This document shows, piece after piece, positions 30,306 through 39,722 of a stretch of 64,000 nucleotides of DNA. The translations under genes were made by a program, and so were the position numbers. This DNA is from Neisseriaceae bacterium PsAf (lineage in GTDB: Bacteria; Pseudomonadota; Gammaproteobacteria; Burkholderiales; Neisseriaceae). The stretch spans positions 1 through 64,000 of the forward strand of contig WNLJ01000013.1 in NCBI GenBank assembly GCA_017114885.1, written 5' to 3'. Under the pieces are notes generated by a model, which was not told where the DNA came from, made no database searches, and saw nothing but the letters and a program-made list of their open reading frames with translations. Position 1 is the stretch's first letter, and the number at the start of each line of letters is the position of its first letter.

Positions 30306-31613
30306 ATGGCTGTTGAAATTGAAACATTAGATGGGTTGGAAAGAAAGCTAATTTTATCTTTGGCATGGGAAGAAATCAATAAAGAAGTCAATGCTCGTTT
30401 AAGAGATACCCAAAAAAGAGTTCGTTTAGATGGTTTTCGTCCAGGAAAAACGCCGTTGAAGATGGTTGAAAATATGTACGGACAATCGATTCAAAATGAT
30501 GTTTTAAACGATAAAGCATTTAAAGCTTTCTATGAAGTTGTTAATAATGAAAAAATAGCCTTGGCAGGATTAAAAAAGCTAGAAGCTTTGCCACAAGACG
30601 ATGATAAAGCAACCATGAAAGTGGCAGCAATTTTTGAAGTTGTGCCTGATAACATTGAATTAGGAGATTTGTCTAAAAAAGAATTAGATAAAGTTGTCTC
30701 TGAAGTGACCGATAAAGATGTAGAAAAAACATTAGAAGTGTTACAAAAACAAAGAGTAAAATATGAGCCTGTGACTCGTGCTGCTAAAAGAACGGATAGA
30801 GCCATTGTAGATTTTGTGGGTAAAATTGATGGCGAAGCTTTTGAAGGAGGTTCTGCAGAAAATTATCCAATCATTGTGGGTGCGGGCCAAATGCTTCCTG
30901 AATTTGAAAAAGGAATTATAGGCTTAAAACCAGGTGAATCTAAGGATGTTGAAGTGGATTTCCCAGAAAATTATCATGGTAAAGATGTGGCAGGTAAAAA
31001 AGCGGTTTTTACCATTACCTTAAAGAAATTAGAAAAAGAAGTTTTGCCCGCTTTAGATGAAGAATTTGCTAAATCACTTGGTATTGAAGATGGTGATGTA
31101 GCCAAGATGAAAGAAGAGATTAAAACAAATCTTTCTCGTGAAGTAGCAAGAAGAGTAGAAGGAGTCAATAAAGAAGCAGTTATTACTTTATTGTTAGATG
31201 CTGCTGAATTTGATATTCCCCAAGTGATGGTGGATCGTGAAGTAGCTAGACTACAAGAAAGAGCAAAACAAAATTTCTTAAATCAGGGAATGAGTCAAGA
31301 AAGCATTCCAGAATTACCTGAAGACTTATTTAAAGAACAAGCTGAAAAATCAGTGAAAATTGGTTTGATTTTAAATCAAATTATGGATAAAGAATCATTG
31401 GTAGCAACAGATGAGGAAGTAAAAGCAGTGATAGAAGATATTGCTCAAAATTACGAAGATCCAGCTGAAGTACTACGCTACTATATGAATAATAAAGATG
31501 AATATGCTAATGCACAATCAGTAGCGACTGAGAAAAATATTGTGGATTTTGTGTTAGATAAAGTTAAAACAAAAGAAGTAAAACAAAATTTTGATGAATT
31601 AATGAAAGTATAA
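30306..31613 (+). CDS. tig: Trigger factor
   Basis: 435 residues, full length. It is a ribosome-associated chaperone and prolyl isomerase. The ribosome-binding signature GFRPGKTPLKMVE (around residues 44-56), the FKBP domain (DRAIVDFVGKIDGEAFEGG, LPEFEKGIIG) and the helical C-terminal arms are intact. It opens the tig-clpP-clpX group. Confidence 0.97.
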   Translation: MAVEIETLDGLERKLILSLAWEEINKEVNARLRDTQKRVRLDGFRPGKTPLKMVENMYGQSIQNDVLNDKAFKAFYEVVNNEKIALAGLKKLEALPQDDDKATMKVAAIFEVVPDNIELGDLSKKELDKVVSEVTDKDVEKTLEVLQKQRVKYEPVTRAAKRTDRAIVDFVGKIDGEAFEGGSAENYPIIVGAGQMLPEFEKGIIGLKPGESKDVEVDFPENYHGKDVAGKKAVFTITLKKLEKEVLPALDEEFAKSLGIEDGDVAKMKEEIKTNLSREVARRVEGVNKEAVITLLLDAAEFDIPQVMVDREVARLQERAKQNFLNQGMSQESIPELPEDLFKEQAEKSVKIGLILNQIMDKESLVATDEEVKAVIEDIAQNYEDPAEVLRYYMNNKDEYANAQSVATEKNIVDFVLDKVKTKEVKQNFDELMKV

Positions 31614-31705
31614 TTTTATCTAAATTAATAACTTGTTTTAGAGTATTATAAAGCTTAGGTACAAATTGTATTTAAGCTTTTTCTATTTTAGGAGAGAAAA
31701 GAAAC

Positions 31706-32326
31706 ATGATAACGGCAAATTATTTAGTTCCTACCGTCATTGAACAGACAGGCAGGGGAGAGAGAGCATTTGATTTATATTCAAGATTGTTAAAGGATAG
31801 AATTATTTTTTTAGTAGGGCCTGTTGATGATGCTATGGCGAATTTGATTGTCGCGCAATTATTATTTCTAGAGAGTGAAGATGCGAGTAAAGATATTTAT
31901 TTATATGTAAATTCTCCAGGAGGCTCAATTACAGCAGGAATGGCAATTTATGACACCATGAATTATATCAAGCCAGAAGTATCAACCATATGCACGGGTA
32001 TGGCAGCCAGTATGGGTGCTTTTTTACTTTCTTCTGGTGTTAAAGGCAAGCGTCTGGCTTTGCCTAATAGTCGCATTATGATTCACCAACCATTGATTAG
32101 TGGTGGCTTGTCTGGTCAAGCTTCTGATATCGAAATTCACGCCAAGGAATTAATTAAAACCAAGCAAATTATGAATGAATTGTTGGCAAAGAATTGTGGT
32201 AAATCAATAGAAGAAGTTGAAAAGGATACAGATAGAGATAATTTTTTGTCGGCAGAAGAAGCAAAAGACTATGGTTTAATTGACCAAGTCATTACTTCTA
32301 GATCTGAATTAAAAGGAAATAAATAA
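31706..32326 (+). CDS. clpP: ATP-dependent Clp protease proteolytic subunit
   Basis: 206 residues. The serine protease triad can be read as Ser102 (GMAASMGAF) and His127 (RIMIHQP), with an Asp in the DTDRDNF segment near 174-178. The oxyanion loop SPGGS is at 70-74. It forms the tetradecameric chamber used by ClpX. A GGAGAG ribosome site precedes it; clpX begins 2 bases after its stop. Confidence 0.98.
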   Translation: MITANYLVPTVIEQTGRGERAFDLYSRLLKDRIIFLVGPVDDAMANLIVAQLLFLESEDASKDIYLYVNSPGGSITAGMAIYDTMNYIKPEVSTICTGMAASMGAFLLSSGVKGKRLALPNSRIMIHQPLISGGLSGQASDIEIHAKELIKTKQIMNELLAKNCGKSIEEVEKDTDRDNFLSAEEAKDYGLIDQVITSRSELKGNK

Positions 32327-32328
32327 TT

Positions 32329-33603
32329 ATGACACAAGATACGAACTACTGTGATTTTTGTGGAAGAAGTGTAGATGAAGTGAATACTTTAATTCAAGGG
32401 AAAAATGCATGTATTTGTGATGCCTGTATTGAAGAAAGTATTCATTATTTAGAATTACAAGAATCTTTGGATGAGGGTTATTCTGAACCAGATTTTGAAT
32501 TTAATTTACCAACACCACAAGAAATTGTTGATAATTTGAATGATTATGTTATCGGTCAGGATGATGCTAAGAAATCGTTAGCAGTTGCAGTTTATAATCA
32601 CTACAAGCGATTAAAAAATAAAGAAAAAATAGATGAGAATGCCGTCGAAATTAATAAAAGTAATATTTTATTAATTGGTTCGACAGGCTCAGGTAAGACT
32701 TTGTTGGCACAATCATTAGCAAGGAAATTAGATGTTCCTTTTGTGATTGCAGATGCGACCACTTTAACTGAAGCAGGCTATGTGGGTGAAGATGTTGAAC
32801 AAATTATTACCAAACTATTGAATACTTGTGATTTTGATATTGAAAGAGCAGAAAGAGGCATCATCTATATTGATGAAATTGATAAAATTGCCCGTAAAAG
32901 TGAAAATCCATCTATTACTCGTGATGTATCTGGTGAGGGAGTTCAACAAGCATTGTTAAAGATTATAGAGGGTACAGTTGCATCTGTGCCACCACAAGGC
33001 GGGAGAAAGCACCCAAGTCAAGAATTTTTAAATGTGGATACTTCTAATATCTTGTTTATTTGCGGTGGGGCTTTTGATGGATTGGAAAAAATCATTCAAA
33101 GAAGATCAGAACCAGGTGGTATTGGTTTTGGTGCAGAAATATCAGATAAAAATGAAGCAAATACTTCGGCATTATTAAAACAAGTCGAACCAGATGATTT
33201 GACGCACTTTGGATTAATTCCTGAGTTGATTGGTCGTTTACCAGTGATTTCTACTTTAGAAGAGTTGGATGAAGAAGCTTTAGTGCGTATTTTAACAGAG
33301 CCTAAAAATGCCATTTTGAAACAATATCAAGCTTTGTTAGAGATGGAAGGGGTAGAACTAAAAGTAATGCCTTCTGCGCTACGAAGTATTGCCAAAGTAG
33401 CTAAAGAGAAAAAAACAGGTGCTAGGGGACTGCGTTCCATTATGGAGAAATTACTGTTAGATGTTATGTATGAAGTGCCGCAAGATGACACAATCAAACA
33501 GGTTATTATCAGTAAAGAGAATGTAGAAAAAGGAACTAAACCCGAGTATGTTCGAGAAGGAGATTCTCTCGAGAAAAAATCTAAAAAAGAAAAAGTTTCC
33601 TAA
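32329..33603 (+). CDS. clpX: ATP-dependent Clp protease ATPase ClpX
   Basis: 424 residues. The N-terminal zinc domain uses Cys8, Cys11, Cys30 and Cys33. The AAA+ core has Walker A GSTGSGKT (117-124), Walker [11 protein letters not shown], the sensor region and the IGF-type loop for ClpP (here near GGIGFGAE). It unfolds tagged substrates into ClpP. The C-terminus ends in a lysine-rich tail. Confidence 0.98.
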   Translation: MTQDTNYCDFCGRSVDEVNTLIQGKNACICDACIEESIHYLELQESLDEGYSEPDFEFNLPTPQEIVDNLNDYVIGQDDAKKSLAVAVYNHYKRLKNKEKIDENAVEINKSNILLIGSTGSGKTLLAQSLARKLDVPFVIADATTLTEAGYVGEDVEQIITKLLNTCDFDIERAERGIIYIDEIDKIARKSENPSITRDVSGEGVQQALLKIIEGTVASVPPQGGRKHPSQEFLNVDTSNILFICGGAFDGLEKIIQRRSEPGGIGFGAEISDKNEANTSALLKQVEPDDLTHFGLIPELIGRLPVISTLEELDEEALVRILTEPKNAILKQYQALLEMEGVELKVMPSALRSIAKVAKEKKTGARGLRSIMEKLLLDVMYEVPQDDTIKQVIISKENVEKGTKPEYVREGDSLEKKSKKEKVS

Positions 33604-33723
33604 TGAAGTAAAAAATAAACTATTTTTTCCATAGATTTTTATTATCAAAAAAGAAAAGGATATTGGTTATAATAAAGACAATGTTTTTGTTTTTATTTAT
33701 GAAAATAAAATTAGGAGAAGAAA

Positions 33724-34050
33724 ATGAGTGAAGGTATTGTTAACACAACAGATCAAAATTTCGAAGCGGATGTTTTAAAATCAGATATTCCAGTACTAGT
33801 GGATTTTTGGGCACCATGGTGTGGTCCTTGCCGTATGGTTGCACCTGTTTTAGAAGATATCTCTAAGGAGTATGCAGGTAAAATAAAAATTGTTAAATTA
33901 GATGTTGAAGAAAATCAGCAAGTTGCTTCTCAATTGGGTATTAGAAATATTCCTACCATGAAAATTTATAAAAATGGTGAGGAAGTGGCTACTAAAGTAG
34001 GCGCATTGGGTAAACCACAATTGGCTGCATTTATTGATGCTTCTATTTAA
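33724..34050 (+). CDS. trxA: Thioredoxin
   Basis: 108 residues. The redox motif WCGPC (Cys33, Cys36) in FWAPWCGPCRM and the cis-proline segment RNIPTMKIYKNGE are standard for thioredoxin 1. A TATAAT-like element (33668-33673) and a good AGGAG site precede it, so it probably has its own promoter. Confidence 0.97.
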   Translation: MSEGIVNTTDQNFEADVLKSDIPVLVDFWAPWCGPCRMVAPVLEDISKEYAGKIKIVKLDVEENQQVASQLGIRNIPTMKIYKNGEEVATKVGALGKPQLAAFIDASI

Positions 34051-34079
34051 ATTTTATTTTTCTTATTAATTTATAGGTT

Positions 34080-34112
34080 AGAATAATAGTCATCGAAGAT
34101 GACTATTATTCT
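34080..34112 (+). terminator. 15-bp hairpin directly before cmk
   Basis: Positions 34080-34094 and 34098-34112 are perfect reverse complements around a GAA loop, followed by TTTTATT. It has the form of a rho-independent terminator for trxA, but it ends 6 bases before the cmk ATG, so it leaves no room for a ribosome site outside the stem. Confidence 0.8.
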
Positions 34113-34118
34113 TTTATT

Positions 34119-34778
34119 ATGACAACACAAATAATTACTATTGATGGACCCGTAGCATCGGGCAAGGGGACTATTGCTAATTTAGTGGCCCAAGAGTTGG
34201 GCTGGCGTTATTTAGATTCGGGCGCTTTATATCGTTTAGTAGCTTTATCAGCAAAGGAAAATTCTGTTGCTGTTGAAGATGAAATTCAACTAGCAAAATT
34301 GGCAGCAGAATTACCAGTTGAATTTTTAGAAGGTGAAATTTATCTTTATTATCAATTGGTTACCAATAAAATTAGAGCAGAAGAAATTGGTTTGATTGCG
34401 TCTCAAATTGCCATGCATCCCAAAGTTAGAACAGCGTTGTTAGAACGACAAAAAGAGTTTGCCAAAGAGGCTAATTTAGTAGCTGATGGTAGAGATATGG
34501 GTTCAGTAGTATTTCCAGAGGCTCAGTTAAAAGTGTATCTGACTGCTTCGGCAGAGGAAAGAGCAAAAAGACGAGTTAAGCAACTTGGTTTAGCAATTGA
34601 TTCTCCAGAGTATCAAAAAATCTATCAAGATATCTTAGCAAGAGATGAAAGAGATAAAAATCGTACAGTAGCTCCTTTAAAACCTGCCCAAGGCGCCAAA
34701 ATTCTTGATTCTTCAACATTGAGCATTGAAGAAACAGTAAAAAAAATTATAAAGTGGTACCAAGAATTGGTTAATTAA
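34119..34778 (+). CDS. cmk: Cytidylate kinase
   Basis: 219 residues. It phosphorylates CMP and dCMP. P-loop DGPVASGKGT (residues 8-17), LDSGALYRL, the DGRDMGSVVFP substrate segment and RDERDKNR lid arginines are intact. The ATG at 34119 has no Shine-Dalgarno sequence, because the preceding bases are the T-tail of the hairpin. The start is supported by alignment of TIDGPVASGKG with family N-termini. It comes before rpsA, as in many proteobacteria. Confidence 0.95.
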   Translation: MTTQIITIDGPVASGKGTIANLVAQELGWRYLDSGALYRLVALSAKENSVAVEDEIQLAKLAAELPVEFLEGEIYLYYQLVTNKIRAEEIGLIASQIAMHPKVRTALLERQKEFAKEANLVADGRDMGSVVFPEAQLKVYLTASAEERAKRRVKQLGLAIDSPEYQKIYQDILARDERDKNRTVAPLKPAQGAKILDSSTLSIEETVKKIIKWYQELVN

Positions 34779-34826
34779 GTTATAATGTGCAACTTATAAT
34801 TTTGATTTATATGGGTTTAACTCCAT

Positions 34827-34854
34827 ATTCACTACGCCAAGGTAGTGAATTTTT
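34827..34854 (+). terminator. Hairpin with T-tail in the rpsA leader
   Basis: ATTCACTAC (34827-34835) pairs with GTAGTGAAT (34842-34850) and is followed by a T-run. It lies between cmk and rpsA, 50 bases before the coding start, and could end cmk transcripts or act as a leader structure for S1 control. Confidence 0.65.
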
Positions 34855-34901
34855 ATTAATTTAACACAACAGCATTCTTGGCGATGCTTGAGATTAATTA
34901 C

Positions 34902-36578
34902 ATGGAAAGTTTTGCAGAGTTATTAGAAGAATATTCATCAACCCAGGATATGGCAGTTGGCGAAGTGATTACCGCTGAAGTTGTCGATATTGATAACAGT
35001 ACTGTTACGGTCAACGCAGGTTTAAAATCAGAAGCTTGGATTGATATTAATGAATTTAAAGATGCGAATGGCGAATTGGAAGTTAAAGTTGGTGATTTCG
35101 TAACTGTTACTATTGAATCTATTGAAAATGGTTTTGGTGAAACTAAACTATCTAGAGAAAAAGCCAAAAGAGCAGCTGATTGGATTGTACTTGAAGATGC
35201 TTTAGAAGAAGGTACGGTTTTATCTGGTGTTATCAATGGAAAAGTAAAAGGTGGTTTGACTGTTATGGTTAATAGTATACGTGCCTTTTTGCCAGGTTCT
35301 TTAGTAGATATTCATCCGATTAAGGATACATCTCCTTATGAAGGTAAAGAAATTGAATTCAAAGTAATTAAATTAGATAAAAAACGTAATAATGTAGTTG
35401 TTTCTCGTCGCGCAGTGTTAGAAGAAACACTAGGTGAAGAAAGAGAAGCACTATTAGAAAACTTAAAAGAAGGTGCAGTGGTTAAAGGTATTGTTAAAAA
35501 TATTACAGACTACGGTGCGTTCGTTGACTTAGGTGGTATAGACGGTTTATTACATATTACAGACTTGGCTTGGGGAAGAGTGAAACACCCGAGTGAATTA
35601 TTGGAAGTTGGTAAAGAAATTGAATCTAAAGTTCTTAAGTTTGATGAAGAAAAAAATCGTGTATCTCTAGGTTTGAAACAGTTAGAAGATGATCCTTGGG
35701 AAGGTTTATCTCGTGTTTATCCAGCGGGTACTAGATTGTATGGTAAAGTTTCTAATCTTACCGATTATGGTGCTTTTGTTGAAATCGAAAGAGGAATTGA
35801 AGGTTTAGTGCATGTTTCAGAAATGGACTGGACTAACAAAAACGTACATCCAAGCAAAGTTGTTCAATTAGGCGATGAAGTACAAGTGATGATCTTGGAT
35901 ATTGACGAAGAACGTCGTCGTATTAGCTTGGGAATGAAACAATGTATGCCTAATCCATGGGAAGATTTTGATGCTAATTATCAAAAAGGTGATAAATTAA
36001 CAGGTACTATTAAATCTATTACAGATTTTGGTATTTTCGTAGGTTTGCCAGGTGGTATTGATGGATTGGTTCATTTATCTGATTTATCATGGAATGAGCC
36101 AGGTGAAGAAGTCGTTAGAAATTATAAAAAAGGCGATGAAATTGAAACGGTCATCCTTTCAATCGATACTGCTAAGGAAAGAATTTCTTTAGGGGTTAAA
36201 CAATTAGAAGGAGATCCTTTCGGTAACTATATAGATGCTCATGATAAAGGCAGTGTGGTTAAAGGCGTTGTGAAATCTGTTGAACCTAAATTAGCAATTG
36301 TTGAATTAGATACAGATGTTGAAGGTCAACTACGTGCTTCAGAAATTTTAACTGATAAAGTAGAAGATGCGAGAAATCACTTGAAAGAAGGTGATGAGGT
36401 TGAAGCAATGATTATTAGCATTGACCGCAAAAATCGTGTTATTAATTTATCGATTAAAGCTAACATTGAAAAAGAGCAATCTGAAGTTTTGGTTTCAGTA
36501 AATCGCAGTAATGTAAATACTGGTACTACAAGTTTGGGTGATTTATTAAAAGAAAAACTTTCTGAAACTGAAGATTAA
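34902..36578 (+). CDS. rpsA: 30S ribosomal protein S1
   Basis: About 558 residues from the ATG at 34902 ([11 protein letters not shown]), the start expected from homologues; ATG 34884 or TTG 34878 would add 6-8 residues. Six S1/OB repeats are visible, with the repeated signatures [43 protein letters not shown] and [23 protein letters not shown]. It binds mRNA and helps initiation at weak ribosome sites. The C-terminal [14 protein letters not shown] tail matches the neisserial S1. The start has only a weak TTGAG upstream, as is common for rpsA. Confidence 0.96.
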   Translation: MESFAELLEEYSSTQDMAVGEVITAEVVDIDNSTVTVNAGLKSEAWIDINEFKDANGELEVKVGDFVTVTIESIENGFGETKLSREKAKRAADWIVLEDALEEGTVLSGVINGKVKGGLTVMVNSIRAFLPGSLVDIHPIKDTSPYEGKEIEFKVIKLDKKRNNVVVSRRAVLEETLGEEREALLENLKEGAVVKGIVKNITDYGAFVDLGGIDGLLHITDLAWGRVKHPSELLEVGKEIESKVLKFDEEKNRVSLGLKQLEDDPWEGLSRVYPAGTRLYGKVSNLTDYGAFVEIERGIEGLVHVSEMDWTNKNVHPSKVVQLGDEVQVMILDIDEERRRISLGMKQCMPNPWEDFDANYQKGDKLTGTIKSITDFGIFVGLPGGIDGLVHLSDLSWNEPGEEVVRNYKKGDEIETVILSIDTAKERISLGVKQLEGDPFGNYIDAHDKGSVVKGVVKSVEPKLAIVELDTDVEGQLRASEILTDKVEDARNHLKEGDEVEAMIISIDRKNRVINLSIKANIEKEQSEVLVSVNRSNVNTGTTSLGDLLKEKLSETED

Positions 36579-36604
36579 TAATCACCACTAGAAAAGGAAA
36601 AAAA

Positions 36605-36916
36605 ATGACAAAATCAGAGTTAATTAATCAAATTGTAGAGTCAAGTATGTCTCAAGATTTAGAGAAATTAAATTCAAAAGTAGTAATTGAACAAAGCGTG
36701 AAAGTAATTGTGGACAGCATGACACGCTCTTTAGCAAGAGGACAACGAATTGAAATTCGAGGTTTTGGAAGTTTTGATTTAAATGATAGACCAGCAAGAG
36801 TTGGTCGTAATCCAAGAACTGGCGAAAAAGTTGATATTCCTGCTAAAAAAGTTCCTCATTTTAAACCAGGTAAGGAATTACGTGAACGGGTTAATGAGGC
36901 AGTTCAAGACAAATAG
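36605..36916 (+). CDS. ihfB: Integration host factor beta subunit
   Basis: 103 residues. The HU/IHF fold shows the DNA-contacting segment [41 protein letters not shown] in its usual place (residues 45-86), with the intercalating proline in RNPRTG. It works with IhfA to bend DNA. It follows rpsA by 26 bases with an AAGGAA ribosome site, the conserved rpsA-ihfB pair. Confidence 0.96.
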   Translation: MTKSELINQIVESSMSQDLEKLNSKVVIEQSVKVIVDSMTRSLARGQRIEIRGFGSFDLNDRPARVGRNPRTGEKVDIPAKKVPHFKPGKELRERVNEAVQDK

Positions 36917-36932
36917 TATTAAATGTCATTAT

Positions 36933-36962
36933 AAAAAAACATCACTTCGGTGATGTTTTTTT
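36933..36962. terminator. Terminator after ihfB
   Basis: ACATCAC-TTCG-GTGATGT stem flanked by A and T runs; a UUCG tetraloop makes it very stable. Confidence 0.92.
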
Positions 36963-36971
36963 ATTTAGTTT

Positions 36972-36990
36972 GACTAATTGTCCAAAAAAT
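36972..36990 (+). repeat. 19-base repeat, copy 1, candidate operator of leuA
   Basis: GACTAATTGTCCAAAAAAT occurs here and again at 37046-37064. With the preceding TT it forms an imperfect dyad, TTGAC-TAATT-GTCCAA. The TTGACT at 36970-36975 is also a good -35 element, with TAAATT 17 bases on as -10, so a bound protein would block this promoter. Confidence 0.6.
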
Positions 36991-37045
36991 AATAAATTAG
37001 TTGCTACACGAGTAGCTAATATTTTCATGAAATATTTAATTATTA

Positions 37046-37064
37046 GACTAATTGTCCAAAAAAT
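37046..37064 (+). repeat. 19-base repeat, copy 2, candidate operator of leuA
   Basis: An exact copy of the 19 bases at 36972, 74 bases (about seven helical turns) downstream, in the leader 19 bases before the leuA fusion start. The pair could allow cooperative binding or looping. Confidence 0.6.
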
Positions 37065-37082
37065 TATTTTTATAGGTGTTAA

Positions 37083-38864
37083 ATGTCAAATCTAATTTTA
37101 GACGTATCGAAACTCATAGATTATTTTGGAGGTGTTTCAGCATTAGAGCAAGGATTAAAAGATGTTGGTGTAGATGTTTCTAGTGCTGCGATATATAAAT
37201 GGAGACAGAGAGGTTCCATGCCGATGTCTAAATTAGAAGGTTTGCTGAATTTAGCCAAGAAAAAAAATTTAGATTTTGATATTAATGAGTTTATACAAAC
37301 AGAAACAATGGAGCACACGACAATGAATCCAAATAGAGTAATAATTTTTGATACCACACTAAGAGACGGTGAGCAGACGCCAGGTGCTGCCATGACAAAA
37401 GAAGAAAAAATTCGTATTGCTTTGCAATTAGAAAAACTGGGCGTTGATGTACTTGAAGTTGGATTCGCAGCAGCAAGTCCTGGTGATTTTGAATCAGTGA
37501 ATGCAATTTCTAAATTAATTAAGCAAGCTACTGTTTGTTCTTTAGCAAGAGCTAATGAAAAAGATGTTAGAAAATCTGGAGAAGCATTAGAACCAGCAGC
37601 ACATAAAAGGATTCATGTCTTTATTGCGACCAGCCCATTGCATATGGAATTTAAACTAAAGAAAACACCAGAGGAAGTGTTAGATGCTGCGATTAAATCA
37701 ATTAAAATTGCAAAAGAATATACGGATGACATAGAGTTTTCGGCCGAAGATGGTTTCCGTTCAGATATGGATTTTCTAGAAAAAATATTTACAGCAGCTA
37801 TTGAAGCAGGGGCCACGACTATTAATATGCCAGACACTGTTGGTTATTCAATACCAAGTCATACCAAAAAACGTTTTGAAGAAATTATTAAACGAGTACC
37901 TAATAGTGATAAGGTAGTATGGTCAGCTCATTGTCATGATGACTTAGGGATGGCAGTTGCTAATTCCATTGCAGCCGTTCAAGGAGGTGCAAGGCAAATT
38001 GAGTGTGCTGTTAATGGAATGGGAGAACGAGCAGGAAATGCTAGTTTAGAAGAAGTAGTAATGGCGATTAAAACAAGGCAAGATTTACTAGAATTAGAAA
38101 CGAATGTTGATACTAAACAGATTTTAGCAACATCTAAACTAGTTTCAACCATTACTGGTTATCCAGTACCTTCCAATAAGGCTATAGTGGGTGTTAATGC
38201 TTTTGCGCATGAATCAGGCATTCATCAAGATGGGGTTTTGAAGTGTCGTGAAACCTATGAAATTATTTCTCCAGAATCAATTGGTTGGAGTGCTAATCGT
38301 TTGACATTGGGAAAACTATCAGGAAGAAATGCTTTTAAAACAAAGTTACAAGAGTTGGGTATTTTCTTGGAGTCTGAAGAGAAAGTAAATGCGGCATTTG
38401 CTCGTTTTAAAGATTTAGCAGATAAAAAACGTCAAATTTTTGATGAAGATTTGCATGCTTTAGTGTCTGATGAAATTAGTAATATGGGTTTAAGTGAAGA
38501 TTTACGCTTTATCTCATTGAAAATTGACACAGAAACAGGAGAATCACCATTGGCTAGAATTTATTTTTCAGAACATGGCAAAGAGGTGATGTCTGAAGCA
38601 TCAGGAGTGGGCGCTGTTGATTCAGTTTTTAAAGCTATAGAATCGGTAATTAATAGTGGTGCAACTCTTGAGCTGTATTCAGTTAATGCGGTGACTGAAG
38701 GGATAGAAAGTCAAGCTGATGTGACGATTCGTCTTAAAAAGGGTGATAAAATTGTCAGTGGGCAAGGAACAGATTTGGATATCTTAAATGCGAGTGCTAA
38801 AGCATATTTATCTGCATTAAGTAAATTTCAAACAGGAAAAGAAGGGCTGAAAATTCAAGCTTAA
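37083..38864 (+). CDS. leuA: 2-Isopropylmalate synthase with N-terminal phage-repressor-like domain
   Basis: 593 residues. Residues 81-593 are a normal Leu[16 protein letters not shown], the metal-binding HCHDDLG, GERAGNA, and the C-terminal leucine-regulatory domain. It condenses acetyl-CoA with 2-oxoisovalerate in leucine synthesis. Residues 1-75 are extra: a small helical Cro/CI-like domain ([15 protein letters not shown]...[13 protein letters not shown]) resembling YdaS/Cro-type phage regulators. I recall an NCBI family called carph-isopro naming this combination, but cannot check it. Internal in-frame ATGs at 37308 and 37323 (the latter with GGAG 9 bases upstream) could also give plain LeuA. 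Two repeats upstream may be its binding sites. Confidence 0.93.
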   Translation: MSNLILDVSKLIDYFGGVSALEQGLKDVGVDVSSAAIYKWRQRGSMPMSKLEGLLNLAKKKNLDFDINEFIQTETMEHTTMNPNRVIIFDTTLRDGEQTPGAAMTKEEKIRIALQLEKLGVDVLEVGFAAASPGDFESVNAISKLIKQATVCSLARANEKDVRKSGEALEPAAHKRIHVFIATSPLHMEFKLKKTPEEVLDAAIKSIKIAKEYTDDIEFSAEDGFRSDMDFLEKIFTAAIEAGATTINMPDTVGYSIPSHTKKRFEEIIKRVPNSDKVVWSAHCHDDLGMAVANSIAAVQGGARQIECAVNGMGERAGNASLEEVVMAIKTRQDLLELETNVDTKQILATSKLVSTITGYPVPSNKAIVGVNAFAHESGIHQDGVLKCRETYEIISPESIGWSANRLTLGKLSGRNAFKTKLQELGIFLESEEKVNAAFARFKDLADKKRQIFDEDLHALVSDEISNMGLSEDLRFISLKIDTETGESPLARIYFSEHGKEVMSEASGVGAVDSVFKAIESVINSGATLELYSVNAVTEGIESQADVTIRLKKGDKIVSGQGTDLDILNASAKAYLSALSKFQTGKEGLKIQA

Positions 38865-38883
38865 TTTGAAAATAATTAATATT

Positions 38884-38917
38884 AGGACCTAAAAGAAAAA
38901 CTTTTAGGTCCTTTTTT
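38884..38917 (+). terminator. Terminator after leuA
   Basis: A 12-bp perfect stem, AGGACCTAAAAG / CTTTTAGGTCCT, with an A5 loop and a T6 tail. Confidence 0.93.
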
Positions 38918-38959
38918 ATATGAGTCATGATTTTTAGTAAAGTAATGATTAAAATCAGA

Positions 38960-38965
38960 TATAAT
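38960..38965 (+). promoter_or_regulatory. -10 element of the APE cluster promoter
   Basis: A perfect TATAAT 35 bases before the GTG of the ketoreductase gene; the -35 region is weak. It follows the leuA terminator directly, so it is the likely start of the APE operon. Confidence 0.45.
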
Positions 38966-38999
38966 AAAAATTATTTATAAAGACAAAAGGTGGTGCTCA

Positions 39000-39722
39000 G
39001 TGCGTAAAATATTAGTCACTGGCTCTAGTCGAGGAATTGGCAAAGCGATTGCTTTATCTTTATTAAAAGAATCTTATTATGTTATTTTTCATGGCAAAAC
39101 CGAGAGTAATGCTCTTAGAGAGACCTTAACAGAAGCAAAAAACATTTCAGAAAATTTTGATTATTTATCTTTTGATGTGGGCAACCATCTGGAAAGTAAG
39201 GAAACCTTAGAAAAATTTATTAATGATAAAGGTGCTCTTTATGGAGTAGTTTTAAATGCGGGTATTAGTAAAGATGGCCCATTCCCTGGCTTAACCCAAG
39301 AAGATTGGCAAGATGTGATAGATGTATCTTTAGGAGGATTTTATAATGTTTTACATCCTTTAGTTATGCCTATGATTCGTCTAAAAGAAGGGGGTCGCAT
39401 CATTACTCTGTCTTCAATTTCTGGTGAAGTGGGCAATAGAGGGTAAGTTAATTATAGTGCAGCTAAAGGAGGAATTATTGCTGCTACTAAAGCATTAGCA
39501 TTAGAACTAGGTAAAAGAAATATTACTGTTAATTGTGTTTCTCCTGGTTTAATCGAGACAGATATGTTGACGCAAGAAGTTATAGATCATTCTCTTAAAT
39601 TAATCCCATTACAACGTTTAGGAAAGCCTCAAGAAGTTGCTAATTTAATTAAATTTTTATTTTCTGATGAAGCAGCTTATATCACACGTCAAGTTATTTC
39701 GATTAATGGGGGGTTAGTTTGA
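39000..39722 (+). pseudogene. apeQ: APE 3-ketoacyl-ACP reductase (FabG/ApeQ type), nonsense mutation
   Basis: An SDR-family ketoreductase of about 240 codons starting GTG, with AAGGTGG upstream. The NADP motif TGSSRGIGKAI and the LNAGISKDG region are normal. A TAA at 39444-39446 interrupts the sequence GNRG-stop-VNYSAAKGG; the family has Gln here, so CAA to TAA is the simplest change. The frame continues cleanly to the natural stop at 39720-39722. The catalytic Tyr-x3-Lys lies just after the stop, so the truncated product (148 residues) cannot reduce substrates. The natural stop overlaps the next ATG (TGATG). Confidence 0.92.

Noticed and set aside
37083-37322. Separate small repressor gene before leuA
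   Set aside because: The frame runs straight into LeuA with no stop and with a correct protein after the junction, so a fusion is the simpler reading, although internal starts exist.
39444-39446. Programmed readthrough of TAA in the ketoreductase
   Set aside because: The stop sits in place of a conserved Gln codon one base away, without a known readthrough context, in a cluster with many other lesions.
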